Source: Propionibacterium sp.
Lineage (GTDB): Bacteria > Actinomycetota > Actinomycetes > Propionibacteriales > Propionibacteriaceae
Reading direction: 5' to 3'
Assembly: GCA_012719335.1 (NCBI GenBank)
Contig: JAAYAO010000138.1
Span: 1 to 14,953 of the forward strand
Length of the DNA: 14,953 nucleotides
Positions 1 through 8,130 of the stretch are shown piece after piece (the stretch's first letter is position 1; every line of letters begins with the position of its first letter). The position numbers and the translations under genes were made by a program. A model generated the notes under the pieces. That model was not told the DNA's origin. It did no database searches and saw only the letters and a program-made list of their open reading frames with translations.

Positions 1-291
1 GGCGACAGCGCGCCACGGCTCTACATCTCCTATTTCTGCTCCAACGGACACGAGACGCGTCCGGCGTTCGCCGCCGACGCCCAAGTACCGGAGGAGTGGG
101 ACTGCCCCCGTTGCGGCATGCCGGCGAACACCGATGCGACGAACCCGCCGCCGCCACCGAAGATCCAGCCCTACAAGACGCACCTCGCCTACGTGAAGGA
201 GCGCCGCACCGACACCGAGGCCGAGGAAATCCTCGCCGAGGCCCTGGAATCGCTGCGCGCCCGCCGCGCCCGCGGCGAAGTGATCTACTGA
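1..291 (+). CDS. rbpA: RNA polymerase-binding protein RbpA (5'-truncated by window edge)
   Basis: The last 96 codons are read in frame from base 1 to the TGA at 289-291; the start lies outside the window. RbpA is an actinobacterial transcription factor that binds RNA polymerase and the principal sigma factor and helps form the open promoter complex. The visible part contains the RbpA core with the stretches HETRPAFAADAQVPEEWDCP and KTHLAYVKERR, followed by the basic, helical sigma-interaction tail ending in RARRARGEVIY. Cys13, His17, Cys35 and Cys38 of the visible part form a C-x3-H / C-x2-C set, like the zinc-binding type described in Streptomyces; mycobacterial RbpA lacks some of these cysteines. 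The gene converges on pgl and is separated from it by a strong hairpin. Identification is secure; only the length is unknown. Confidence 0.95.
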   Translation, partial: GDSAPRLYISYFCSNGHETRPAFAADAQVPEEWDCPRCGMPANTDATNPPPPPKIQPYKTHLAYVKERRTDTEAEEILAEALESLRARRARGEVIY

Positions 292-309
292 GCCACCCGG
301 AGACACACG

Positions 310-336
310 ACGGCCGGTCCCCACGGGACCGGCCGT
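310..336. terminator. Hairpin terminator between convergent rbpA and pgl
   Basis: A perfect 12-bp inverted repeat, ACGGCCGGTCCC (310-321) and GGGACCGGCCGT (325-336), surrounds a 3-nt loop (CAC) 18 nt after the rbpA stop. It is followed on the + strand by TCTCTCGT, a pyrimidine-rich but not pure T tract. Because the stem is symmetric and the spacer is shared by two converging genes, it probably stops transcription from both sides. A second, weaker 5-bp hairpin (GGGGC 356-360 with GCCCC 364-368) overlaps the pgl stop codon. Confidence 0.8.
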
Positions 337-367
337 TCTCTCGTGTTCGGTCATCGGGGCAAGGCCC

Positions 368-1072
368 CTACAGATCAGCCGCCGCTTCGGCGTCGAGGAA
401 CCAGCGGGTTCGGGCGGTGCCGTGCACCTTGGCAGCGGGGATGTCCTCGCCGCGGTGGGCGCGGGCGACGGCCTCGGCCTTGTCGGCGCCGGTCACCAGC
501 AACCACACCTCGGTGGAGGCATTGAGCACCGGCAGGGTCAGGCTGAGCCGCTCCGGCGGGGGCTTGGGGGAGTTGCGCACCGGGATGACCGACCGGCTGG
601 TCGGCTCCGAGGACGGGTGGTCGGGAAACAGCGACGCCACGTGCCCGTCCGGGCCCATCCCCAACAGGCAGATGTCGAACACCGTGGTGCCCAGATCATC
701 GGCGTAGGTGCGTGCCGCGGCGTCCAGATCGGCCGGGCCGTCGGCGGCCGGCATCGAATGGATCCGCGACGGGCTCAACTGCAACCGCCCGGCCAGGGTG
801 GCCAGGGCTTGCCCCACGTTGCGGTCGGGGTCATCGGTGGGCACGAACCGCTCATCACCCCACCACAGGTCGAGATTCGACCAGTCCAGGGCGTGATCGG
901 GCGCCAGCTCGGCCACTCGGGCGTAGATCCGGTTCGCCACCCGGCCGCCGGTCATGCACAGTTGCGGCGCCCGCCCCGACGCCTGTTGGGCGGCGAGGGT
1001 GTCCAACAGGGTGCCGGCCACCTGCTCCACCAACTGGTCGGCACTGTCGTGCAACAGGATCTCGGTGGTCAT
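368..1072 (-). CDS. pgl: 6-phosphogluconolactonase
   Basis: A 234-residue protein (DevB/Pgl type) that hydrolyses 6-phosphogluconolactone to 6-phosphogluconate, the second step of the oxidative pentose phosphate pathway, in the cytoplasm. Family marks are the WWGDERFVP stretch (residues 70-78) and the glycine-rich GMGPDGHVASLFP segment (138-150), both of which line the active site, with a CMTGG phosphate-binding loop near residue 39. The length is normal for the family. The ATG (1072-1070) overlaps the opcA stop by one base (TAATG), and an AAGGAG Shine-Dalgarno lies 10 nt upstream inside the end of opcA, so translation is probably coupled. It is the last gene of the operon and ends just before the bidirectional hairpin at 310-336. 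Confidence 0.95.
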   Translation of the reverse strand: MTTEILLHDSADQLVEQVAGTLLDTLAAQQASGRAPQLCMTGGRVANRIYARVAELAPDHALDWSNLDLWWGDERFVPTDDPDRNVGQALATLAGRLQLSPSRIHSMPAADGPADLDAAARTYADDLGTTVFDICLLGMGPDGHVASLFPDHPSSEPTSRSVIPVRNSPKPPPERLSLTLPVLNASTEVWLLVTGADKAEAVARAHRGEDIPAAKVHGTARTRWFLDAEAAADL

Positions 1073-2022
1073 TACTGATGCTCTCCTTCGGATGGTGAAC
1101 CATCAACCTTGCCAGACTCCGTACGGGCCAACAGCGCCCGGGTGGTCTCCTCGAACACCTCGTCGGCGTCCATCCGCCGCAACTCCTCGGTGATCAACTC
1201 ACTCAGAATTCGCCGCGGCAAGGCCACCTCACGGTCGGGCTGCCCCGGAATCTCGAACCGGGCATGGCGGGCGTCGGTGCGGGTGATCTGCACCGTGCCG
1301 CCCTCGGTGACCAGCCGCACCCGGGTGATGCCGGGCCCCTCACTGGTCAACCGCTGCACCGTCAGCCCCAACCGGGACGCCAACCAGGCCACCATCAACT
1401 CCGCCGAGGCGTTGTCGGCGGCGGCCTCCACCACCGCCTCGGTCACCGGGTGCGGAAACTGGTCCAGCGCGGCGGCCAACAGGGCCCGCCACCGGGTCAA
1501 CCGGGTCCAGGTCAGGTCGGTGTCCCCGGGTTGGTGGTTCGCCGCCCGAATCCGCAACGCCTGCAACGGGTCGGCATCACCCAACGCGTCGGTGATCCGC
1601 CGGTCGGCCAACGCCCCGATCGGGTCGTCCACCGGCGACACCGGCGAGGTGGTCGGCCACCACACCACCACGGGGGAGTCGGGCAACAACAACGCGGTCA
1701 CCACCGACGCCGGGTGGGCGGCAACCTCGCCGCGCAGGTGCAGCACCAGGGTTTCCGACGACGCCGACCCGCGGGTCAACCGCACCTCGGCGTCCAACCC
1801 CGAGGCCTCGGCGTCCGGGTCGTCCACCAACATCAGAATCCGGGACGGGTGCTCGGTGGCGGCCAACTGGCTGGCCGCCAGCGCCTCGTCCGCCTCGGCC
1901 GGGGTGGTCACCACCACCAGGGTGAACACCCGCCCCTGGGTGGTCGCCCCCGAGGTCTGCCGGGCGCGCAACAGTTCCTTCGACACCTCCGAGGCGGTGG
2001 TGTTCGGCAAGCTGATGATCAT
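1072..2022 (-). CDS. opcA: Glucose-6-phosphate dehydrogenase assembly protein OpcA
   Basis: A 316-residue protein of the OpcA family, known from cyanobacteria and actinobacteria to be needed for, or to stimulate, glucose-6-phosphate dehydrogenase activity. It has no catalytic motif of its own. Recognition rests on the hydrophobic VVVWWPTTSP stretch (about residues 118-127), the LTWTRLTRWR segment (about 170-179) and its place directly after zwf. The open frame continues upstream to 2127, but the ATG at 2022-2020 is preferred: it forms an ATGA overlap with the zwf stop and follows GGAGG by 5 nt, and the protein then begins MIISLPNTTASEV like its relatives. The acidic C-terminal tail overlaps the start of pgl by one base. 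Confidence 0.93.
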   Translation of the reverse strand: MIISLPNTTASEVSKELLRARQTSGATTQGRVFTLVVVTTPAEADEALAASQLAATEHPSRILMLVDDPDAEASGLDAEVRLTRGSASSETLVLHLRGEVAAHPASVVTALLLPDSPVVVWWPTTSPVSPVDDPIGALADRRITDALGDADPLQALRIRAANHQPGDTDLTWTRLTRWRALLAAALDQFPHPVTEAVVEAAADNASAELMVAWLASRLGLTVQRLTSEGPGITRVRLVTEGGTVQITRTDARHARFEIPGQPDREVALPRRILSELITEELRRMDADEVFEETTRALLARTESGKVDGSPSEGEHQ

Positions 2023-3566
2023 GGCCGCCTCCAGGTGAAGCCGTCGCGGGCCAGCATGTCGACCGCCGACTGCGGGCCCCACGAACCGGGCAGGTAATCC
2101 TCCGGCGGGGTGCCCTCGGCCGCCCAATGGTCCAGCACCGGGTCGAGAATCTGCCAGGACAGCTCGACCTCCTCGTGCTGGGGGAACAACGGCGGGTCAC
2201 CCAACAACACGTCCAGGATCAACCGCTCGTAGGCCTCCGGGCTCGACTCGGTGAACGACTCGCCATAGGCGAAGTCCATGTTCACCTGCCGGATCTCCAT
2301 CTGGGTGCCCGGCACCTTCGCGCCGAACCGCATCGTCACCCCCTCCTCGGGCTGGATCCGCAACACCAACGCGTTGCGATCCATCTCCGACATGTCCGGG
2401 AACGGACGGTGCGGAGCGGGCCGGAACATCAACGCCACCTCGGTGGTGCGCCGGGCCATCCGTTTGCCGGCGCGCAGGTAGAAGGGCACCCCGGCCCACC
2501 GGCGGTTGTCGATGTCCACCCGAATCGCGGCATAGGTTTCGGTGGTCGAATCCGGCGCGATGCCGTCCTCGTCGAGGTACCCGCCGACCTCCCGGCCACC
2601 GGCCCAGCCGGCCACGTACCGGCCCCGGGCGCTGTGCAGGGCCGGGTCGGCCGCCCGGGCCGCGCTCAGCACCTTCTGCTTCTCACTGCGCAGCCGGTCG
2701 GCCGCGAACGAGGTGGGTTCCTCCATCGCGGTCAGCGCCAACAACTGCAGCAGGTGGTTCTGGATCACATCTCGGGCCGCGCCGATGCCGTCGTAGTACC
2801 CGGCCCGGCCGCCGATGCCGATGTCCTCGGCCATCGTGATCTGCACATGGTCGATGTACCGGTTGTTCCACACCGGCTCGAACATCTGGTTGGCGAATCG
2901 CAACGCCAACATGTTCTGCACCGTCTCCTTGCCCAGGTAGTGGTCGATGCGGAACACCGCCTGCGGCGGGAACACCTTCGACACCACCGCGTTCAGTTCC
3001 TGGGCCGATTCGAGGTCGTGGCCGAAGGGCTTCTCGATCACCACCCGGTTCCAGCCCGGCCCGTCCGCCTCGGCCATGCCGTGCCGGGCCAACTGGTTCA
3101 CCACGGTCTCGAACGACCCGGGCGGAATCGACAGGTAGAAGGCGTGGTTGCCGCTGGTGCCGGTGTTGCGATCCAACTCGGCCACCGTCTCGGCCAGCCG
3201 GGCGAACGCGTCGTCGTCGTCGAACGACCCGGACACGAACCGGATGCCGGTCAACAACTGGCTCCACACCTCTTCGCGGAACGGGGTACGGGCGTACTCC
3301 TTCACCGCGTCGTGCACCACTTGGGCGAAATCCTGATCGGCCCAGTCGCGGCGGGCGAACCCGACCAGGGCGAAGCCGGGCGGCAACAGGCCCCGATTCG
3401 CCAGGTCGTACACCGCCGGCATCAACTTCTTGCGGGACAGGTCACCGGTCACCCCGAACAGCACCAGCACGCTGGGGTCGGCGATCCGGGGCAACCGGCG
3501 GTCGCGCGGGTCGCGCAACGGGTTGCCCCCGATCGTGGTGGGCCGACCCGGATCGGTCGCGGCCAC
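2019..3566 (-). CDS. zwf: Glucose-6-phosphate 1-dehydrogenase
   Basis: A 515-residue enzyme that oxidises glucose 6-phosphate to 6-phosphogluconolactone and reduces NADP; it is the entry point of the oxidative pentose phosphate pathway. The N-terminal Rossmann domain shows GVTGDLSRKK (residues 38-47) and EKPFG (178-182). The substrate-site signature RIDHYLGKE is at 206-214, the expected catalytic base His271 lies in IQNHLLQ, and PFYLRAGKR is at 361-369. Length is typical. The start is a GTG only 6 nt after the tal stop and has a weak Shine-Dalgarno, so coupling to tal is likely; the N-terminus (NPLRDPRDRRLPRI) resembles mycobacterial Zwf2, which supports this start. The stop overlaps opcA by 4 nt, in keeping with a Zwf-OpcA partnership. 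Confidence 0.96.
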   Translation of the reverse strand: MAATDPGRPTTIGGNPLRDPRDRRLPRIADPSVLVLFGVTGDLSRKKLMPAVYDLANRGLLPPGFALVGFARRDWADQDFAQVVHDAVKEYARTPFREEVWSQLLTGIRFVSGSFDDDDAFARLAETVAELDRNTGTSGNHAFYLSIPPGSFETVVNQLARHGMAEADGPGWNRVVIEKPFGHDLESAQELNAVVSKVFPPQAVFRIDHYLGKETVQNMLALRFANQMFEPVWNNRYIDHVQITMAEDIGIGGRAGYYDGIGAARDVIQNHLLQLLALTAMEEPTSFAADRLRSEKQKVLSAARAADPALHSARGRYVAGWAGGREVGGYLDEDGIAPDSTTETYAAIRVDIDNRRWAGVPFYLRAGKRMARRTTEVALMFRPAPHRPFPDMSEMDRNALVLRIQPEEGVTMRFGAKVPGTQMEIRQVNMDFAYGESFTESSPEAYERLILDVLLGDPPLFPQHEEVELSWQILDPVLDHWAAEGTPPEDYLPGSWGPQSAVDMLARDGFTWRRP

Positions 3567-3572
3567 CGGGGC

Positions 3573-4673
3573 TCAGGCCTGTTCGAGAGCGGTACGGACG
3601 GTGCCCACGAGTTCGTCCCAGGAGACGACGAACTTGTCCACCCCCTCGGTCTCGAGCAGTTCGAACACCTCGTCCGGGTCGACGCCGACCTTGCGCAGGG
3701 CGTCCATCGTTTCGGCCGCCTCGGCGTAGCTGCCGGTCACCCGGTCATCGGCGGTGCCGTGATCGGCCACCGCCAGCAGGGTGTTCTCCGGCATCGTGTT
3801 GACCGTGCCGGCCACCACCAACTCATCGACGTAGGCGGTGTCGGGGTAGGCCGGGTTCTTCACCCCGGTCGAGGCCCACAGCGGACGCTGCGGCTGGGCA
3901 CCCTTGGCGGCCAGCGCCTGCCAGCGGTCGGAGGCCATCACCTCGGTGTACACCTGATGACCCAGCCGGGCATTCGCGATCGCGGCCTTGCCGCGCAGGG
4001 CGAGGGCCTCGTCGGTGCCGATCGCCTCGAGTCGCTTGTCGATCTCGACGTCGATGCGGGAGACGAAGAACGACGCCACCGACCCGATCGGGGCCAGGTC
4101 ACGGCCACCGGCGGCGGCCTGCTCCAGGCCGGTCAGCCAGGCATCGAGCACCTCGCGGTGCCGTTGCGGGGAGAAGATCAGGGTGACGTTCACCGAGATG
4201 CCCTCGGCCAGCACCGCACTGATCGCCGGCAGCCCCTCGGCGGTGGCGGGAATCTTGATCATCACGTTCGGCCGGCCCACCCGGGCGTACAGTTCGCGGG
4301 CCTGGGTGATGGTCGCGTCGGTGTCGCGGGCCAGGCCCGGTTCGACCTCGATCGACACCCGGCCGTCCACCATGTCGGTGGCCTCGTACACGTCCTCGAA
4401 CATCTCGCAGGCCAACCGCACATCGTCGGTGGTCAACGCGGTGATCGCGGCCTCCACCGAGGAGCCCTCGGCGGCCAGGCCGGCGACCTGCTCGGCGTAC
4501 CGCTCACCCTTGGCCAGCGCCCCGGCGAAGATCGTCGGGTTGGTGGTCACCCCGCTGACCGACTTCTCGGCGATCAACTCGGCCAGGTTGCCGGTCGCCA
4601 GCCGCTCCCGGGAAAGATCGTCGAGCCAGATCGACACACCGGCATCGGCGAGGGCCTTCAAACGGTCGGACAT
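3573..4673 (-). CDS. tal: Transaldolase
   Basis: A 366-residue transaldolase of the longer actinobacterial type. It moves a dihydroxyacetone unit between sugar phosphates (sedoheptulose 7-phosphate and glyceraldehyde 3-phosphate to erythrose 4-phosphate and fructose 6-phosphate) in the non-oxidative pentose phosphate branch. Visible marks are [12 protein letters not shown] near residues 38-49 and the Schiff-base lysine in NVMIKIPAT (Lys140 from this start), with [13 protein letters not shown] further on. Two ATGs are possible, 4679 and 4673. The AGGA at 4683-4680 abuts the first with no spacer but sits 6 nt from the second, so 4673 ([16 protein letters not shown]) is chosen; the other start adds two residues (MD). 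It follows tkt after 33 nt and precedes zwf by 6 nt. Confidence 0.94.
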   Translation of the reverse strand: MSDRLKALADAGVSIWLDDLSRERLATGNLAELIAEKSVSGVTTNPTIFAGALAKGERYAEQVAGLAAEGSSVEAAITALTTDDVRLACEMFEDVYEATDMVDGRVSIEVEPGLARDTDATITQARELYARVGRPNVMIKIPATAEGLPAISAVLAEGISVNVTLIFSPQRHREVLDAWLTGLEQAAAGGRDLAPIGSVASFFVSRIDVEIDKRLEAIGTDEALALRGKAAIANARLGHQVYTEVMASDRWQALAAKGAQPQRPLWASTGVKNPAYPDTAYVDELVVAGTVNTMPENTLLAVADHGTADDRVTGSYAEAAETMDALRKVGVDPDEVFELLETEGVDKFVVSWDELVGTVRTALEQA

Positions 4674-4679
4674 ATCCAT

Positions 4680-4683
4680 TCCT
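4680..4683 (-). promoter_or_regulatory. Ribosome binding site deciding the tal start
   Basis: On the minus strand AGGA lies 6 nt before the ATG at 4673-4671 but directly touches the ATG at 4679-4677. The spacing favours the downstream ATG as the tal start. Confidence 0.6.
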
Positions 4684-4706
4684 GCTTTCGTCGAAGTTTC
4701 GTCTGG

Positions 4707-6836
4707 TCAGGCGCCCAGCCGGGCGGGGCCGCTGGCAGCGCGCGCGTTGCTCACGGTAGCCGGTTCGGCGGCCGCGGCGATGGTCTCCTCGGCGGCGTGG
4801 ACGACCGCCTCGGCGGTCAGCCCGAACTTCTCGAACAGCAACCCGCCGGCAGCGGAGGCGCCGTAGTGATCCAGGCCGACGAACCGGCCGGCGTCACCGA
4901 TCAATTCGCGCCAGCCCTGGGCGATACCGGCCTCGATCGCGACCCGGGCCCGCAGCGTCGGGGGCAGCACCCGGTCGCGGTAGGCGTCGTCCTGTTCGTC
5001 GAACCATTCCCGGCACGGCATCGACACCACCCGCACCTTGCGGCCCGCGGAGGTCAGCTCCTCGGCCGCGGCCATCGCCACCGACAGTTCCGAACCGGAG
5101 GCGATCAGCACCACCTCGGGGTCGCCCTCGCAGTCGCGCAGCACGTAGCCGCCGCGAGCCACCCCGTCCCGGTCGTGGTCGGGCAGCACCGGCAGGTTCT
5201 GCCGGCTCAACACCAGGGCGGCCGGACGGTCGGCATTGCGCAACACCTGGGCCCAGGCGGCGGCGGTCTCGTTCGCGTCGCCGGGGCGCACCACGTCCAG
5301 CCCCGGGATGGCGCGCACCGCGGCCAGGTGTTCGATCGGCTGGTGGGTGGGGCCGTCCTCACCGACCCCGATCGAGTCGTGGGTCCACACGTAGATCGCC
5401 GGCAGCTTCATCAACGCCGCCAACCGCACCGCGGCCCGCATGTAGTCGCTGAACACGAAGAAGGTGCCCGCGTAGGGGCGGGTGCCGCCGTGCTGCAACA
5501 TGCCGTTCAGGATCGCGCCCATCGCGTGTTCGCGGATGCCGAAGTGCAGGGTGCGGCCGTACGGGGTGCCGGGGAAGCTGTCGGACTGGCGATCCTCGGG
5601 CAGGAAGCTCGGCTCACCGTCGATGGTGGTGTTGTTCGAGCCGGCCAGGTCGGCCGAGCCACCCCACAGTTCGGGCAGCTTCGGGGCCAGCGCGTTGAGC
5701 ACCTTGCCGGAGGCGGCGCGGGTCGCGATGCCCTTCTCGTCGGCCTCCCAGGTGGGCAGGTCGGCGTCCCAGCCCTCGGGCAGGTCGCGGGTGGTGAGCC
5801 GATCCCACAGGGCGGCCCGGTCGGGGTTCGCATCGCGCCACTGGTCGAAGCGGCCCTGCCACTGCTTGCGCGCCTCGGCGCCGCGCTCACCCAGGGCGCG
5901 GGTGTGCGCCAGCACCTCGTCGGCGACCACGAACGACTGATCGGGGTCGAAGCCGAGGAACTTCTTGGTGGCGGCCACCTCGTCCTCACCCAGCGCGGCG
6001 CCGTGCGCCTTGCCGGTGTCCTGCAGGTTCGGGGCGGGCCACCCGATGATGGTGCGCAACCGAATGAAGCTCGGCCGGTCGGTGACGGCCCTGGCCGCCT
6101 CGAGGGCGTCCCACAGGGCGTGGACGTCCTCGCGGTACTCGCCGCCGTCGCGCCACGACACGGTCTGCACATGCCAGCCGTAGGCCTCGTAGCGGGCCGC
6201 GACATCCTCGGTGAACGCGATGCTGGTGTCGTCCTCGATCGAGATCTCGTTCTCGTCGTAGATCAGGGTCAGGTTGCCCAACCGCTGGGTGCCGGCCAGC
6301 GAGGACGCCTCGGCCGAAACGCCCTCCTGCACATCCCCCTCGGAGGCCAGGCAGTAGATGTGGTGGTCGAAGACCGATTCACCGGCGGGGGCGTCGGGGT
6401 CGAACAGGCCACGCTCGCGGCGGGCGGCCATCGCCATGCCCACCGCGTTCGCAACCCCCTGGCCGAGCGGGCCGGTGGTGGTCTCCACCCCGTCGGTGTG
6501 GCCGTACTCGGGGTGCCCCGGGGTCTTCGAACCCCAGGTGCGCAAGGCCTTCAGATCGTCCAGCTCCAAGCCGAAACCACCCAGGTAGAGCTGCAGGTAC
6601 AGGGTCAGGCTGGTGTGCCCGCAGGAGAGCACGAACCGGTCGCGGCCGGGCCACAACGGCTCGTTCGGGTCGTGGTTCATCACCTTCTGGAACAGCAGGG
6701 TGGCGGCCGGGGCCAGGCTCATCGCGGTGCCCGGGTGGCCGTTGCCCACCTTCTGCACCGCGTCGGCCGCCAGTAACCGGGCAGTGTCCACCGCCTTGGC
6801 GTCCAGGTCGGTCCAGTTCAATCCTGCCTCGGTCAT
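4707..6836 (-). CDS. tkt: Transketolase
   Basis: A 709-residue, thiamine-diphosphate- and Mg-dependent enzyme that moves two-carbon units between ketoses and aldoses in the non-oxidative pentose phosphate branch. Seen in order: VGNGHPGTAMS (residues 30-40), SCGHTSL (71-77), GPLGQGVANAVG (122-133), the ThDP/metal motif from SEGDVQEG (165-172) to YDENEISIEDD (193-203), the catalytic glutamate Glu436 in GIREHAMG, and HDSIGVGEDGPTHQPIEHL (486-504). Length is typical. The frame stays open upstream to 7127, into ctaB on the other strand, but the ATG at 6836 has a near-perfect GAGGAGG 6 nt before it and gives the usual N-terminus, so the longer form is rejected. It is the first gene of the five-gene operon and divergent from ctaB. 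Confidence 0.96.
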   Translation of the reverse strand: MTEAGLNWTDLDAKAVDTARLLAADAVQKVGNGHPGTAMSLAPAATLLFQKVMNHDPNEPLWPGRDRFVLSCGHTSLTLYLQLYLGGFGLELDDLKALRTWGSKTPGHPEYGHTDGVETTTGPLGQGVANAVGMAMAARRERGLFDPDAPAGESVFDHHIYCLASEGDVQEGVSAEASSLAGTQRLGNLTLIYDENEISIEDDTSIAFTEDVAARYEAYGWHVQTVSWRDGGEYREDVHALWDALEAARAVTDRPSFIRLRTIIGWPAPNLQDTGKAHGAALGEDEVAATKKFLGFDPDQSFVVADEVLAHTRALGERGAEARKQWQGRFDQWRDANPDRAALWDRLTTRDLPEGWDADLPTWEADEKGIATRAASGKVLNALAPKLPELWGGSADLAGSNNTTIDGEPSFLPEDRQSDSFPGTPYGRTLHFGIREHAMGAILNGMLQHGGTRPYAGTFFVFSDYMRAAVRLAALMKLPAIYVWTHDSIGVGEDGPTHQPIEHLAAVRAIPGLDVVRPGDANETAAAWAQVLRNADRPAALVLSRQNLPVLPDHDRDGVARGGYVLRDCEGDPEVVLIASGSELSVAMAAAEELTSAGRKVRVVSMPCREWFDEQDDAYRDRVLPPTLRARVAIEAGIAQGWRELIGDAGRFVGLDHYGASAAGGLLFEKFGLTAEAVVHAAEETIAAAAEPATVSNARAASGPARLGA

Positions 6837-6842
6837 CCGAGT

Positions 6843-6849
6843 CCTCCTC
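6843..6849 (-). promoter_or_regulatory. Strong ribosome binding site deciding the tkt start
   Basis: GAGGAGG on the minus strand, with a 6-nt spacer to the ATG at 6836-6834. It is the best Shine-Dalgarno in the window and fixes the tkt start against the longer open frame. Confidence 0.8.
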
Positions 6850-6877
6850 GATAGGGATGGTGGTGTGGCCGATCCCC

Positions 6878-6883
6878 AGCCTA
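6878..6883 (-). promoter_or_regulatory. Possible -10 hexamer of the tkt operon
   Basis: TAGGCT on the minus strand fits the loose actinobacterial TAnnnT pattern and would place the transcript start near 6871, giving a leader of about 35 nt that holds the GAGGAGG site. No convincing -35 is seen at the right distance. Weak, single-motif evidence. Confidence 0.25.
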
Positions 6884-6964
6884 GTGACCATCGGGCTGTG
6901 GTGGGCAGCCCCGGGGTGTCCACCGGGACGGGACGAGCCGGGGGAACAATCGGGCGAATCGGGG

Positions 6965-6970
6965 TACACT
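6965..6970 (+). promoter_or_regulatory. Possible -10 hexamer of ctaB
   Basis: TACACT fits TAnnnT and would start the ctaB transcript near 6977, about 47 nt before the GTG. No clear -35 is seen. The 187-nt space at 6837-7023 must hold promoters for both divergent units. Confidence 0.4.
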
Positions 6971-6981
6971 GCACAGGTCTA

Positions 6982-6997
6982 CGGCTCCGATGAGCCG
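6982..6997 (+). other. Small hairpin in the predicted ctaB leader
   Basis: CGGCTC (6982-6987) and GAGCCG (6992-6997) pair perfectly around a CGAT tetraloop. If transcription starts near 6977, the hairpin is almost at the 5' end of the mRNA and 15 nt before the Shine-Dalgarno (7013-7018). It could stabilise the 5' end; no known riboswitch is recognised. Confidence 0.35.
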
Positions 6998-7023
6998 CAA
7001 TCCCGCCATTTCGAGAGGCTTTT

Positions 7024-7992
7024 GTGTTGAGCACCAACACGGACGCGATGCCGACGGCGCAGTTTCCCACCGGGGGCGAAGAACAGCGCACCGTCGCGCA
7101 CACCGCCACCGTTGGCGACGTCATCAACGCCTACTACCAACTGACCAAGCCGCGGATCATCCTGCTGCTGCTGATCACCACCCTGCCGGCGATGTTCCTC
7201 GCCCAGGGCGGTATTCCGCCGCTGATGCTCGTGCTGGTCACCATGGTCGGCGGCGCCCTGGCCGCCGGTAGCGCCAACGCGCTGAACAACGTGCTCGACC
7301 GCGACATCGACGAGCAGATGCGCCGCACCAAGCGGCGTCCGTTGCCGCGGCACCAGGCCGCGCCGCTGCCGGCCACCATCTACGCGGTCGTGCTGGGCAT
7401 CGCCTCGACCCTGATTCTCGGCTTCGGCGCCAACTGGCTGTCGGGCTTTCTGGCGCTGGGCGCGAACGCCTTCTACGTGCTGATCTACACCATGGTGCTG
7501 AAGCGACGCACCGAACAGAACATCGTCTGGGGTGGGCTGGCCGGCTGCTTCCCGCCGCTGATCGGCTGGACCGCCGTCACCGGGCAGATCGCCCTGGCCC
7601 CGATCATCATGTTCGCGATCGTGTTCTTCTGGACCCCACCGCACACCTGGGCGCTGGCCATCCGCTACCGCGAGGACTACGCCAAGGTCAACGTGCCGAT
7701 GATGCCGGTGGTGCGCCCCGACACCTACACCACCACCCAGATGCTGGTGTACACCGTGCTGATGGTCGCCACCTCGGTGGCGCTGTGGCCGATCGCCCCC
7801 ACCGGCCCGCTGTACCTGGCCGTCGCCGCGATCACCGGTGCGGTCGTGCTGTGGGAAGCGATCCGGCTGTGGTGGCGCGCCCGCCAGGGCCTCACCGGCC
7901 TGGAACTGAAGCCGATGCGGCTGTTCCACTTCTCCAACACCTACCTGGCGCTGCTCTTCGTCGCCATGGCCATCGACCCGCTGATCTTCTGA
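7024..7992 (+). CDS. ctaB: Protoheme IX farnesyltransferase (heme O synthase)
   Basis: A 322-residue polytopic membrane prenyltransferase (UbiA superfamily) that attaches a farnesyl group to heme B to give heme O, the first step toward heme A of cytochrome aa3. It shows the allylic-diphosphate/Mg motif NVLDRDID (residues 89-96) followed by RRTKRRPLP (100-108), and the second aspartate-rich region YREDYAKVNVPMMP (215-228). Hydrophobic segments are spread along the chain (for example 44-60, 66-84, 116-138, 190-203, about 300-320). The start is a GTG, preceded by GAGAGG with a 5-nt spacer; an in-frame TTG (7027) and ATG (7048) are less well placed. It is transcribed divergently from tkt and converges on ctaA, the gene for the next enzyme. 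Confidence 0.96.
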   Translation: MLSTNTDAMPTAQFPTGGEEQRTVAHTATVGDVINAYYQLTKPRIILLLLITTLPAMFLAQGGIPPLMLVLVTMVGGALAAGSANALNNVLDRDIDEQMRRTKRRPLPRHQAAPLPATIYAVVLGIASTLILGFGANWLSGFLALGANAFYVLIYTMVLKRRTEQNIVWGGLAGCFPPLIGWTAVTGQIALAPIIMFAIVFFWTPPHTWALAIRYREDYAKVNVPMMPVVRPDTYTTTQMLVYTVLMVATSVALWPIAPTGPLYLAVAAITGAVVLWEAIRLWWRARQGLTGLELKPMRLFHFSNTYLALLFVAMAIDPLIF

Positions 7993-8015
7993 CGGTCGGG
8001 TCGGGCGTCCCTTCA

Positions 8016-8060
8016 CGCTGGTTGAGCCCCGACCGCTTGCGGTCGGGTGTCGAAACCCGC
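8016..8060. repeat. REP-like palindromic element, copy 1
   Basis: Begins CGCTGGTTGAG (8016-8026), contains a perfect 9-bp hairpin CCCGACCGC / GCGGTCGGG (8028-8036 and 8039-8047, loop TT), and ends TGTCGAAACCCGC (8048-8060). It shares both end sequences with copy 2, in opposite orientation. The design resembles short intergenic palindromes that I recall as frequent in some actinobacterial genomes. It lies 24 nt after ctaB, and the hairpin may also act as its transcription terminator, though no T tract follows. Confidence 0.65.
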
Positions 8061-8130
8061 CGCACCTGTACGCCGGGGCCGACCACCGTCCCTGCACGTG
8101 TGTGGGTCAATCGCGTGGGCGCGGATACTC

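Noticed and set aside
2127..6776. A 1549-codon open frame on the + strand, antisense to zwf, tal and tkt.
   Set aside because: Its codons are exact reverse complements of the sense codons, so it stays open only because TTA, CTA and TCA are avoided. Its composition (rich in His, Gln, Arg, Gly) is that of a high-GC shadow, and the minus-strand genes are unmistakable.
6837..7127. A 97-codon N-terminal extension of transketolase.
   Set aside because: It would overlap ctaB head-on, lacks family similarity, and the ATG at 6836 has a near-ideal ribosome site.
6990..7271. A 93-codon frame starting in the ctaB leader and overlapping ctaB out of frame, as a possible leader peptide.
   Set aside because: No ribosome site precedes its ATG, which lies inside the leader hairpin, and its arginine-rich sequence looks like frame-shifted ctaB.
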